Assembly (NCBI GenBank): GCA_041743655.1
Contig: JBGTMJ010000003.1
Span: 1 to 37,592 of the forward strand
Reading direction: 5' to 3'
Source of the DNA: JARIHD01 sp041743655
Lineage (GTDB): Bacteria; Patescibacteriota; Saccharimonadia; Saccharimonadales; UBA4665
Length of the DNA: 37,592 nt
Made by a program: the position numbers and the translations under genes. The stretch's first letter is position 1. Each line of letters opens with the position of its first letter. The notes under the pieces were generated by a model. It made no database searches. It saw only the letters and a list, made by a program, of their open reading frames with translations, and was not told the DNA's origin. Below, piece after piece: positions 15,022-22,110 of this stretch.

Positions 15022-15759
15022 CTAAACAACCCAAAGGGTCACTATTGCTATCAATAATACTGCAGCTATGCCACTCTGGGTATATACTATCTTCTTATCG
15101 CCGTGAGGCATTGGCACGATCACTGTTGCCGGTACCGATGAAGCATCAGCTGTAAAAGCCTGGGCGCTTGGCATAGCAGAAGCGGGAGGAGTAACCGTAA
15201 GGGATGGTGGTTCTATGGCTGAAGCCGGTTCGACGGGAGAAACAACAGCAGCGGAAGCTAAGGGATCCGACGAAGCCACGGTGCTGGTATCGGCAGCTTT
15301 TACTGCCTCCAAAGCTGATGCAATGGAAGTCTCGGTAGCCACAGGTGCGGCAGCACTACTAGTTGGTGTAGGCCCGACAGGGATTTCACCGGCGGATTCC
15401 GGAGATAATGAAACGTCCGCACTGAAATCTACATTTGATTCTGGTACAGCAGATGGTAACTCTGTCGGGGTCGGGGCTTCTGGAGCAATATTGATTGTCT
15501 GGTCAGCAGCGGGCATAACGCTAGCAGTATAGGGAGACATGTTGGGTTCAAGTGCACTCTTTTCTGGAGTTGGCGTTACATTTTCGAATGGAGCGCTGGC
15601 ACCAGCAAAACCACTTGTATCTGCAGCCGGTTCGTTGGTGCTGGTGTTACTGTCGTTCGTTACGCTTGTTGTTGGGTCTGCCAGTGTTGCATCCGCCGGT
15701 AGCGGTGCAGTCTTGGCTTCGCCTGGTGTGGCGGGGTTAATGCTTTTTTGTGGGTCCAT
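15022..15759 (-). CDS. disordered Pro/Ser/Thr/Ala-rich protein with C-terminal membrane anchor
   Basis: 245 residues. Positions 1-215 are low-complexity, acidic and dominated by Ala, Pro, Ser, Thr and Val without any globular pattern and without cysteine. A short basic stretch (HGDKKIVYTQSG) precedes a single C-terminal hydrophobic helix (GIAAVLLIAIVTLWVV) that ends the protein, so it is a tail-anchored topology with no N-terminal signal. The bulk may stay in the cytoplasm or, if inserted the other way, form a brush on the cell surface. No family can be named. It has its own good promoter and a GGAAG ribosome site. Confidence 0.75.
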   Translation of the reverse strand: MDPQKSINPATPGEAKTAPLPADATLADPTTSVTNDSNTSTNEPAADTSGFAGASAPFENVTPTPEKSALEPNMSPYTASVMPAADQTINIAPEAPTPTELPSAVPESNVDFSADVSLSPESAGEIPVGPTPTSSAAAPVATETSIASALEAVKAADTSTVASSDPLASAAVVSPVEPASAIEPPSLTVTPPASAMPSAQAFTADASSVPATVIVPMPHGDKKIVYTQSGIAAVLLIAIVTLWVV

Positions 15760-15801
15760 TAGAGAATCTTCCAGCTTAAATAGTTTATGAAACTACTTCC
15801 G

Positions 15802-15829
15802 ATTATACATAAGCAGTTTTGTTTGCCAA
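15802..15829 (-). promoter_or_regulatory. promoter of the tail-anchored protein gene
   Basis: TTGGCA (15824-15829), 16-nt spacer and perfect TATAAT (15802-15807), giving a leader of about 36 nt. Confidence 0.65.
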
Positions 15830-15843
15830 GTTTCAGATGCATT

Positions 15844-16776
15844 TTATAGCTCATTGATCCGCTGCCTCAGCTCCGGCGCAGTGATATACTTATCCGGCGG
15901 GGTGGCATGCAGAGCTAGACCATGACCCTTGTAAGCCTGTTTATAACCCTGGCCCGTGTCAACACCGGCCAGGTGCTTTGCATACGCATCTACCGTGAAC
16001 TTTATACTGATTGGCTCGTTGGTCTGGTAGGCATTGGGGTCAACAGCGTCAAGTTCATGCATACCTAAGTTTTTTGCAAATTCCTTCATGAGGCGTGCGT
16101 ACGGAATTGTCTGGATGTTGACATTATATGTATACAATAACCTGCCGTTCTTACGCTCTTTTTTGACATCTTTGGTATCGAACGACACAGTATACACGCT
16201 ACTACTACGGATATAGGCGACCATGTCAGCTCGCTGGCTGGGAGTAAGAGCCCCTATGGGCACAGGTACACTGCCAATAGGCAGGCCTACGCCCAGGACT
16301 GCCTGGGCTAGCAACTGGTGGCCACTACTCTGCGTTGCAGACTGGGGTATATCGTCACTCTTAGACCACACATTCAGCACTTTTACAGCGTCAATAGGCT
16401 TGCCTTCACTGTTTTTCTGGTCAGTCTTGATACTACGATAACGAGTATAGTCGGCAGCCTGCGTGCCAATCACCTCAGTTTTGATCTCCGTGTTACCGTT
16501 TTTAAGTACCGATAGGGAGTGCGCCCACTTAGCCGTGCCAGCTTCAAACTGGACTAGTTGTTTGATTTCACCCTGTCCGACAGTTTGCGAAACCTCAGTA
16601 GTTACTCCCTTGGTTGCCAGGCTATTTTCGATCATACCCCAAAATACCCGTTCGGGATTCATGTACACGTTAGTCCACCATAGGTAGCTCAAAAGTAATA
16701 GGACCAACACACCTAGGCCATATATATACCTGAGCGGTGTCCTAACCACAGCAGAAAAACTGTTAGGCAATGGCAT
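15844..16776 (-). CDS. membrane-anchored extracytoplasmic protein of unknown function
   Basis: 310 residues: a short basic N-terminus, one membrane helix (about 16-35, GLGVLVLLLLSYLWW) and a 270-residue soluble domain with alternating strands, no cysteine and no recognised motif. ATG at 16776 is chosen because the open frame upstream of it runs into the tRNA-Ala gene, and because an extended -10 (TGTTACAAT) ends 6 nt before this ATG with no Shine-Dalgarno site. The repeated theme of substituted ester-like loops (NPERVFWGMIENSL at the domain start) did not suggest a family. Probably a lineage-specific surface or periplasm-facing protein. Confidence 0.8.
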   Translation of the reverse strand: MPLPNSFSAVVRTPLRYIYGLGVLVLLLLSYLWWTNVYMNPERVFWGMIENSLATKGVTTEVSQTVGQGEIKQLVQFEAGTAKWAHSLSVLKNGNTEIKTEVIGTQAADYTRYRSIKTDQKNSEGKPIDAVKVLNVWSKSDDIPQSATQSSGHQLLAQAVLGVGLPIGSVPVPIGALTPSQRADMVAYIRSSSVYTVSFDTKDVKKERKNGRLLYTYNVNIQTIPYARLMKEFAKNLGMHELDAVDPNAYQTNEPISIKFTVDAYAKHLAGVDTGQGYKQAYKGHGLALHATPPDKYITAPELRQRINEL

Positions 16777-16782
16777 ATAGCT

Positions 16783-16791
16783 ATTGTAACA
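16783..16791 (-). promoter_or_regulatory. extended -10 promoter of the 15844-16776 gene
   Basis: TGTTACAAT, 6 nt before the ATG; transcription should start essentially at the start codon. It lies 31 nt downstream of the tRNA-Ala(CGC) 3' end. Confidence 0.55.
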
Positions 16792-16821
16792 GTTGTTTTG
16801 CCAGGTCTGGAAGAAAGGGGC

Positions 16822-16898
16822 TGGTGGAGTATAGGAGAGTCGAACTCCTGACCTCTGCAATGCGAATGCAGCGCTCTAGCCAACTGAGCTAATACCCC
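16822..16898 (-). tRNA. tRNA-Ala, anticodon CGC
   Basis: 77 nt including an encoded CCA. Acceptor stem GGGGTAT/ATACTCC contains the G3-U70 wobble that identifies alanine tRNA. Anticodon stem CTGCA/TGCAG encloses the loop TTCGCAT (anticodon CGC, codon GCG). T-loop GTTCGAC. It is downstream of tRNA-Ala(GGC) on the same strand. Confidence 0.95.
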
Positions 16899-16985
16899 AA
16901 AAAGTCACAGTGTGTCTTTTTGTAGTCACGAGCGAAGCGTCTTCATAAAAACATAACAGACGTTACGCACCAGCCGCTACTGCTT

Positions 16986-17008
16986 GAGATAAACCTACGG
17001 TTTTTCTC
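16986..17008. other. hairpin in the spacer between the two tRNA-Ala genes
   Basis: GAGATAAACC and GGTTTTTCTC pair over 10 positions with one T-T mismatch around a TAC loop. Next to it lies CCGGGCGCCGG (17015-17025), another small inverted repeat. The hairpin may separate or process the two tRNAs; nothing else is seen in the 181-nt spacer apart from a duplicated leader motif. Confidence 0.5.
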
Positions 17009-17079
17009 ATCGCGCCGGGCGCCGGAATGAATCCGTCGTTCGGGCTGCTTTTTCCTCATGCAAACTTAAATTGCGATTG

Positions 17080-17156
17080 TGGTGGAGCTACAGGGACTCG
17101 AACCCTGGACCTCTTCCATGCCATGGAAGCGCTCTAGCCAACTGAGCTACAGCCCC
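17080..17156 (-). tRNA. tRNA-Ala, anticodon GGC
   Basis: 77 nt with encoded CCA. Acceptor GGGGCTG pairs with TAGCTCC and keeps G3-U70. Anticodon stem CTTCC/GGAAG with loop ATGGCAT (anticodon GGC, codons GCC/GCT). T-arm AGGGTTCGAGTCCCT. First of the two-tRNA alanine unit. Confidence 0.96.
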
Positions 17157-17223
17157 AGTAGTCACTACGCGTAAGTGAAAGCATGGGCGACTTTACGCAC
17201 CCACCCCTGTTTACTACCACGTT

Positions 17224-17232
17224 ATTCTAACA
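17224..17232 (-). promoter_or_regulatory. extended -10 promoter of the tRNA-Ala unit
   Basis: TGTTAGAAT, about 68 nt before tRNA-Ala(GGC). The predicted leader contains an imperfect hairpin GCGTAA(A)GT/ACTTACGC. Confidence 0.45.
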
Positions 17233-17273
17233 GAGTAAAATGTAAAAAGAAATACATGCATGCTACATGTTCC

Positions 17274-17307
17274 AAAAAGAGCCGTCTGCTTATGTACGGC
17301 TCTTTTT
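17274..17307. terminator. strong intrinsic terminator
   Basis: Perfect 12-bp stem AAAAAGAGCCGT (17274-17285) and ACGGCTCTTTTT (17296-17307) around a 10-nt loop; A/T runs at both ends make it work in either direction. It closes the candidate small RNA transcribed on the minus strand, and ligA read-through. Confidence 0.9.
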
Positions 17308-17385
17308 CGTGCGCGCCCACCCGCGGCGAGCGGAAGTTTTGTTTTATAAAAATATTTGTTTCACACGCCGCATGAGCGCACGATT
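17274..17385 (-). ncRNA. candidate small structured RNA downstream of ligA
   Basis: No open frame lies between ligA (17541) and the tRNA-Ala leader. This stretch has its own promoter and terminator. The predicted 5' end can pair with the region just before the terminator: CGTGCGC (17382-17376) with GCGCACG (17314-17308), and inside that GCGGCG (17371-17366) with CGCCGC (17328-17323). The enclosed loop of about 37 nt is A/T-rich (AAATATTTTTATAAAA core). That gives a compact RNA of about 112 nt with a two-part closing stem. It lacks the signal-recognition-particle RNA and 6S hallmarks. Function unknown. The rest of 17386-17540 shows nothing but the promoter. Confidence 0.55.
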
Positions 17386-17391
17386 ACCTTA

Positions 17392-17419
17392 AGCATAACT
17401 TTTTCTGCTTAACTGTCAA
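17392..17419 (-). promoter_or_regulatory. promoter of the candidate small RNA
   Basis: Perfect TTGACA (17414-17419), 16-nt spacer and TATGCT (17392-17397), in a gap with no gene behind it except the small structured RNA. Confidence 0.65.
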
Positions 17420-17540
17420 GTCCGTCACGTATAAAGCACAGGGCAGCTTTCATTTTTGCTCTATCTGCCGTGCCCACCAATGCGTGATCGTGGTATGTAT
17501 GTCATGTTTCCAGTCTACTAGACTAGGCATTAGTACAAAC

Positions 17541-19595
17541 CTAGTCCTTGAGCATATTTACAAGCTTGGATTCAGTGATCTGGACAGTGCCTAATTTTTC
17601 GGCTTTTTTCAGTTTGCTGGCACCAACGTTCTCGCCAACAACTAGATATGAAGTGTCCTTGCCCACACTCGATTGAAAAGTGCCACCTAATGCCCGAATC
17701 TTTTCAGCGGCCTCATCACGGCCCATTGTCGTGAGCGTACCGGTCACTACAAAACTTTTACCATGCAATGTACCACGGGCGCGTGATTCAAAGAAAGGTA
17801 TCACACCAAGTTTTTCAAACTTAACAAGTAAAGCTTGGTTGTCGGGGTCAGCAAACCAGCCCAAGATTGATTCGGCGACTACCTCACCCACGCCTTCTAT
17901 CTGAAGTAATTCATCCAGGGTAGTCCTGGCTAGTTTGTGAAGCGAGCCAAAGTGCTCAGTCAAATCTATTGCAGTCTGGCTGCCTACATGGCGGATACCT
18001 AGGCCATATATAAAGCGGGGTAACGGTGGCTGCTTGACGCTGCTTATTGCTTCAATAAGATTACTAGCTGAAACCTCAGCAAAACGATCTAATGATCTAA
18101 CTTGTTCTCTGGTAAGTGTATATATATCGGCCATATCATGTACAAGTCCAGCATCTACAAGCGCAGCAACGTTCTTTTCGCCCATCCCATCAATGTCTAA
18201 GGCACCTTTGCTGGCAAAATGTTCAAGCGCCCTCGTGAGCAGCAGCGGACCGGTCACATCTTTCACGCGGTATACAACCTCTCCTTCCGGACGCTCAAAA
18301 TCCAATTCAGGGTATTGTCGTTTTAATTCACGCTCCATGTCAAACGGTTTCGTTTTCTTCGCGCGAAGCTCAGCAAGGACCTTTTGTACCTGCGGAATGA
18401 TGTCACCTGCCTTAAAAATGATTACCGTATCGCCGACACGTATATCTTTTCGGGCAATCTCATCAGCATTATGTAAGCTGGCGTGCTGGACAGTCGTACC
18501 AGCAACCTGGACAGGGTCAAACACCGCCACTGGGGTAGCGGCACCGGTACGGCCAATGCTCAGCACAATATCACGCACTACAGTCGTCGCCTCTTCTGCC
18601 GGGTACTTATAGGCAACTGCTCCACGGGGTGCCTTGCCGACAGTGCCAAGTGCTACAAACTGCTGGCGGTCATTGATTTTGATAACCAACCCGTCAGTAT
18701 TAAACGGCAGGTCGTGCCGTTTCTGCTGCCACGTATCAACAAAACGCATGACGTCGTCAATACTCGTAAAGATAGACGCGTCACGGCTGGCTGCCACGCC
18801 AAGTGCCCGAATAGCTTCGTAGGCAAAGCTGTTTGTAGATACCTCAGCAGGATCATCGCGTAATAAGTCGTATGCCCGGAAGGTCAGAGGACGGTTCGCT
18901 ACCAATTGGGGGTCTAACTGCCTAATAGTACCGGCAGCCAGGTTACGCGGGTTCGCAAATATTGGCTCTCCAGCCGTTTCACGGGCAGCGTTTAACCTTT
19001 TAAAATTTTCCTTATAGATAACTATCTCGCCGCGAATCTCAGTGCGCCCTTGCAAAAACTTACTATAAAACTTTTTCTTACTTTGCGAGGTACGTCCTTG
19101 CAAAGTAAGTTTGAGCGGCACTGATGGTATAGTCCGGACGTTAGCAGTCACATCCTCGCCTATTTGACCGTCACCACGTGTTATAGCCTGTGTTAATATG
19201 CTATCTCGGTATACAAGCGCACATGCAAAACCATCCATCTTGATATCGCAGAAGAACTCATGGCGGTTTCCCGGCAATAATTTGTCTGTACGCTCTACCC
19301 ATGCCTCTATCTCCTGACGGTTAAAGACATCATTCAGGCTGATCATCCGACTGGTATGCGTCACCTTCTGAAACTTATCAAGCGCCAAACCGCCTACACG
19401 TTGCGTAGGGCTATCCGGGGTAATGAGTTCGGAATATTCGGTTTCCAGCTGAGACAGTTCGTGTTTAAGGCTATCCGCAGCGGCCTCACTCATGATTGAT
19501 TCGTCAAGGACATGGTAGTGATATCGGTACGTATTAATCAAGTCGCGCAATTTTTCAATACGTACACGTGCTTGTTTTTTAGCCAGTTTAGTCAC
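17541..19595 (-). CDS. ligA: NAD-dependent DNA ligase LigA lacking zinc-finger cysteines
   Basis: 684 residues, seals nicks in replication and repair using NAD+. Domain Ia (YHYHVLDES), adenylation motif KMDG (Lys119), the OB fold (TGAATPVAVFDPV), helix-hairpin-helix repeats (YGLGIRHVG, IEGVGEVVAESI) and a C-terminal BRCT domain (about 605-684) are all visible. Between the OB fold and the helix-hairpin-helix region, where LigA normally has a four-cysteine zinc finger, residues 405-455 contain no cysteine (KTKPFDMERELKRQYPELD). A short basic insertion lies near 168-182. The GTG start overlaps the upstream membrane-protein stop (GTGA). Confidence 0.97.
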   Translation of the reverse strand: MTKLAKKQARVRIEKLRDLINTYRYHYHVLDESIMSEAAADSLKHELSQLETEYSELITPDSPTQRVGGLALDKFQKVTHTSRMISLNDVFNRQEIEAWVERTDKLLPGNRHEFFCDIKMDGFACALVYRDSILTQAITRGDGQIGEDVTANVRTIPSVPLKLTLQGRTSQSKKKFYSKFLQGRTEIRGEIVIYKENFKRLNAARETAGEPIFANPRNLAAGTIRQLDPQLVANRPLTFRAYDLLRDDPAEVSTNSFAYEAIRALGVAASRDASIFTSIDDVMRFVDTWQQKRHDLPFNTDGLVIKINDRQQFVALGTVGKAPRGAVAYKYPAEEATTVVRDIVLSIGRTGAATPVAVFDPVQVAGTTVQHASLHNADEIARKDIRVGDTVIIFKAGDIIPQVQKVLAELRAKKTKPFDMERELKRQYPELDFERPEGEVVYRVKDVTGPLLLTRALEHFASKGALDIDGMGEKNVAALVDAGLVHDMADIYTLTREQVRSLDRFAEVSASNLIEAISSVKQPPLPRFIYGLGIRHVGSQTAIDLTEHFGSLHKLARTTLDELLQIEGVGEVVAESILGWFADPDNQALLVKFEKLGVIPFFESRARGTLHGKSFVVTGTLTTMGRDEAAEKIRALGGTFQSSVGKDTSYLVVGENVGASKLKKAEKLGTVQITESKLVNMLKD

Positions 19596-20503
19596 AACAG
19601 CTCCCTGTATAGCCGGTACATGTAGCTATGGAACAGCACTAAGCCAGCGGCATTGGCCAGCAAGAGCGCAAAAGGTGCCAAGGGTGCTGCAACAAAGATG
19701 ATCGAGATAATAAGGAGCGCACCGACTACAGACAAAAAGATTGGTAAAAAGATAATTTTGCGCATAACTGTCCAGCGTCTGCTACGGACCAACTCCCTGG
19801 CTGAGCGTAGGGCAACCAGTGGCGTCATGTCCGGCAAGCAGACGACGTATAGCGCAATGAGCGACGACGTAAGCAGATATAGCGATATAATAACTGACAA
19901 GAACAGAACGATTCCCCATACAATCATTTCAAGCCCTGTTGCGCCAATAGTGGAAGTAACGGTGCTATAGATCGCACTACCAATAATCGCAGGCAGCAGC
20001 TGCAACATAACAACTAAAAAGACGAGCAAAAATGTAACGAGCGGGTACATACCTTTGTAGTAGCTGTCGCGTACTCGCATCTTCTTGTTGGCATAAGCTT
20101 GTCGCAGCACCCATATGATTGCCAGACTTGTTATCAGCAGCAACATGAATTGGTAGGCACCAGCAGCACTATTGCCCCCACTACTGGTAGAGCCGGCCAT
20201 GTACGCAAAAACTGCCAGACTCGAAATCAGGCCTCCCCAAGGACCCTCCGTCATAGAAGTAAGCGTTGTCTTGATGGAATTTACGTCGCTGCCACTGAGG
20301 CTCTGGACAAGCAATAGACTCAAGACACTGTATACCGTCATGATACCTAAACATACTTTCCAGTTGGTGCGCACAACCCAAAGCGAACCTTTGAGCAACG
20401 TAAATGCACCAGGGAGCTGTCGCGAAATAACGTCGTCGTTCCCGGTTGCTACTTTCCTCTGTGTTTTGGCAGTTTTTTTACTTTCGCTGGGGCTCTTAGG
20501 CAT
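19592..20503 (-). CDS. integral membrane protein, about six helices
   Basis: 303 residues. After a 30-residue basic, Ser/Lys-rich cytoplasmic start there are about six hydrophobic segments (about 50-70, 95-113, 118-134, 152-177, 190-222 and 255-290). A conserved-looking amphipathic stretch with two arginine pairs (LRSARELVRSRRWTVMRKI) lies before the last pair, as in the membrane domains of glycerophosphodiester phosphodiesterase-linked or DUF975-like proteins. No catalytic motif is visible. It lies 12 nt after htpX and overlaps ligA by 4 nt, so it belongs to the lemA-htpX-ligA transcription unit. Confidence 0.8.
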   Translation of the reverse strand: MPKSPSESKKTAKTQRKVATGNDDVISRQLPGAFTLLKGSLWVVRTNWKVCLGIMTVYSVLSLLLVQSLSGSDVNSIKTTLTSMTEGPWGGLISSLAVFAYMAGSTSSGGNSAAGAYQFMLLLITSLAIIWVLRQAYANKKMRVRDSYYKGMYPLVTFLLVFLVVMLQLLPAIIGSAIYSTVTSTIGATGLEMIVWGIVLFLSVIISLYLLTSSLIALYVVCLPDMTPLVALRSARELVRSRRWTVMRKIIFLPIFLSVVGALLIISIIFVAAPLAPFALLLANAAGLVLFHSYMYRLYRELL

Positions 20504-20515
20504 ATCTGGGGCTCT

Positions 20516-21394
20516 TTAAAGGTGTGCATCCATCTCACGCAATCGGGCTATGCGGTCTTCAACAGGTGGATGGGTACTGAACAAACGGGCGATGGCTTTG
20601 CCGCTCAGTGGGTTGGCGATAAAGAAATGTGCTGTAGAAGTATTCTGACGCTTTAGCACTGAGCCGTGGTCGCGAATCTTTTCGAGCGCCCGCGCTAAAC
20701 CCTCTGGGTAACGCGTCGTCAGAGCCCCCGTACTGTCAGCCAAATATTCACGGCGCCTGGATACTGCCAGCTGTACGAGCATAGCTATAAATGGGGCTAA
20801 AAGAGCCGCCACAATAGCAAGGATCATAAATAGTGGATTTGGCGAGCTCTCCCGATCATTGCCACGAAACCACAACGTATGTAGCAACATGTCTGCGATA
20901 AAGCCAATAGCACTCACCAGACCGAAAACAATCATCATGACCCGAATGTCATAATTGCGTACGTGGCCAAGCTCGTGTGCCATCACCGCTTCAAGCTCGC
21001 TATCGTCCATAGCATCCAGTAGACCCCTAGTAGCAGCCACAACAGCATGTTTGGGGTCACGCCCGGTTGCAAAAGCATTAAGCGCCGGATCCTCAATAAT
21101 ATACACTCGAGGCATGGGTGAGCCAGTGGCTATGCTTAAGTTCTCTACGATTCGGTACAGCCGTGGCTCTTCTTTTTTGGTGACTTCCTTCGCGCCACTC
21201 ATCGCCAAGGCCAGCTTAGCTGCTGCAAAGTATTGGATTAATGCGTAAACCCCGCCAATAACCAATGCCAGATAAAAAAAGTGCGGGCGGCCATAAAGGT
21301 TGCTTATAATCCACCCCAGAAGCCCGATAATCGCGGCGAAGCCGGCCATGATCAGCCAAGTCTTACGTTTGTTGGCGGCAATTTCAGAATACAT
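20516..21394 (-). CDS. htpX: membrane zinc metalloprotease HtpX
   Basis: 292 residues, M48B family, quality control of membrane proteins. Two N-terminal helices (about 12-32 and 38-58) precede the active site HELGH (140-144), which follows the typical AVVAATRGLLDAMDDSELEAVMA. Two further helices (about 152-175 and 190-215) lead to the third zinc ligand region (SRRREYLADSTGAL) and the C-terminal STHPPVEDRI motif. Shine-Dalgarno GAGG lies just before the ATG. It follows lemA by 32 nt, a pairing seen in many bacteria. Confidence 0.97.
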   Translation of the reverse strand: MYSEIAANKRKTWLIMAGFAAIIGLLGWIISNLYGRPHFFYLALVIGGVYALIQYFAAAKLALAMSGAKEVTKKEEPRLYRIVENLSIATGSPMPRVYIIEDPALNAFATGRDPKHAVVAATRGLLDAMDDSELEAVMAHELGHVRNYDIRVMMIVFGLVSAIGFIADMLLHTLWFRGNDRESSPNPLFMILAIVAALLAPFIAMLVQLAVSRRREYLADSTGALTTRYPEGLARALEKIRDHGSVLKRQNTSTAHFFIANPLSGKAIARLFSTHPPVEDRIARLREMDAHL

Positions 21395-21426
21395 ATGTCC
21401 TCTTGTAACCTCCGTAGATGTGATGC

Positions 21427-22005
21427 TTACCGACCGTGCACAGAGCCTTCAAAATTGACATCTACCGGCTTTTCAACACTCGCGACGTCATCGACTTCAA
21501 AGAATTCACGCTTTTTAAAACCAAACATGTTGGCGACAATATTGCTTGGGAATGTATCAATCTTGATGTTCAGGTCACGTGCCGAACCATTATAGAAACG
21601 GCGGGAAGCCATGATTTTGTCTTCAGTATCAGTAAGCTCGGCTTGTAACTGCTGAAAGTTTTCTGTTGCGCGAAGCTGAGGATAATTCTCACTTACCGCA
21701 AAAAGGCTTTTAAGCGCCTGCTCAAACATATTCTCAGCTTTAGCAGTCTCTTGCACACCTTGGGCGTTCAGAGCATTAGCACGGGCCTTGGTAACGTTTT
21801 CGAAGACTTCTTTTTCGTGCTTAGCATAGCCTTTTACGGCATTGACAAGATTAGGTATAAGGTCGTAGCGGCGTTTCAGTTGTACAGTGATATCGCTCCA
21901 CGCTTCTTCAACACGCACCTTAGTACGGACCAAAGCGTTATACATGCCAATCACAAACAGCACTATCACCACAGCCAAAACAGCGACGATAATTGTAGGT
22001 GTCAT
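21427..22005 (-). CDS. lemA: LemA family protein
   Basis: 192 residues. One N-terminal membrane helix (about 5-24) with short outside part, then the helical-bundle LemA domain: MYNALVRTKVRVEEAWSDI, RRYDLIPNLVNAVKGYAKHE, ELTDTEDKIMASRRFYNGS and the C-terminal FPSNIVANMFGFKKREFF are hallmark segments. The molecular role is unclear, but LemA is often encoded with HtpX and implicated in envelope stress. The best purine run (AAGGAG) is 13 nt before the ATG. Divergent from the carboxypeptidase gene with 105 nt between. Confidence 0.96.
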   Translation of the reverse strand: MTPTIIVAVLAVVIVLFVIGMYNALVRTKVRVEEAWSDITVQLKRRYDLIPNLVNAVKGYAKHEKEVFENVTKARANALNAQGVQETAKAENMFEQALKSLFAVSENYPQLRATENFQQLQAELTDTEDKIMASRRFYNGSARDLNIKIDTFPSNIVANMFGFKKREFFEVDDVASVEKPVDVNFEGSVHGR

Positions 22006-22038
22006 AATGTTAGAATCTCTCCTTTACTTATACCTAGT

Positions 22039-22044
22039 AGTATA
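22039..22044 (-). promoter_or_regulatory. -10 box of the lemA-htpX unit
   Basis: TATACT about 33 nt before the lemA ATG, in the divergent region. The matching inverted 9-mers TATACCTAG (22029-22037) and CTAGGTATA (22100-22108) flank the region and could be operator halves for both promoters. Confidence 0.45.
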
Positions 22045-22092
22045 GCGCAATTACGCTTGCATAAACAGGGCATACCCGTGCCTAGGTGATAT

Positions 22093-22101
22093 TGGTATAC
22101 T
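22093..22101 (+). promoter_or_regulatory. extended -10 promoter of the D,D-carboxypeptidase, inside a palindrome
   Basis: TGGTATACT, 9 nt before the ATG at 22111, with no Shine-Dalgarno site. The -10 is embedded in the inverted repeat GGTATAC-TAG-GTATACC (22094-22110), which directly abuts the start codon and could be a repressor site. Confidence 0.6.
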
Positions 22102-22110
22102 AGGTATACC

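Noticed and set aside
16777..16860. N-terminal extension of the 15844 gene to 16860
   Set aside because: It would run into tRNA-Ala(CGC); ATG 16776 has a promoter 6 nt upstream and begins a natural membrane-protein N-terminus.
17274..17385. Signal-recognition-particle RNA or 6S RNA after ligA
   Set aside because: The conserved SRP apical motif (GGAAGG...AGCAGC) is absent, and the RNA is too short and lacks the central bubble of 6S RNA.
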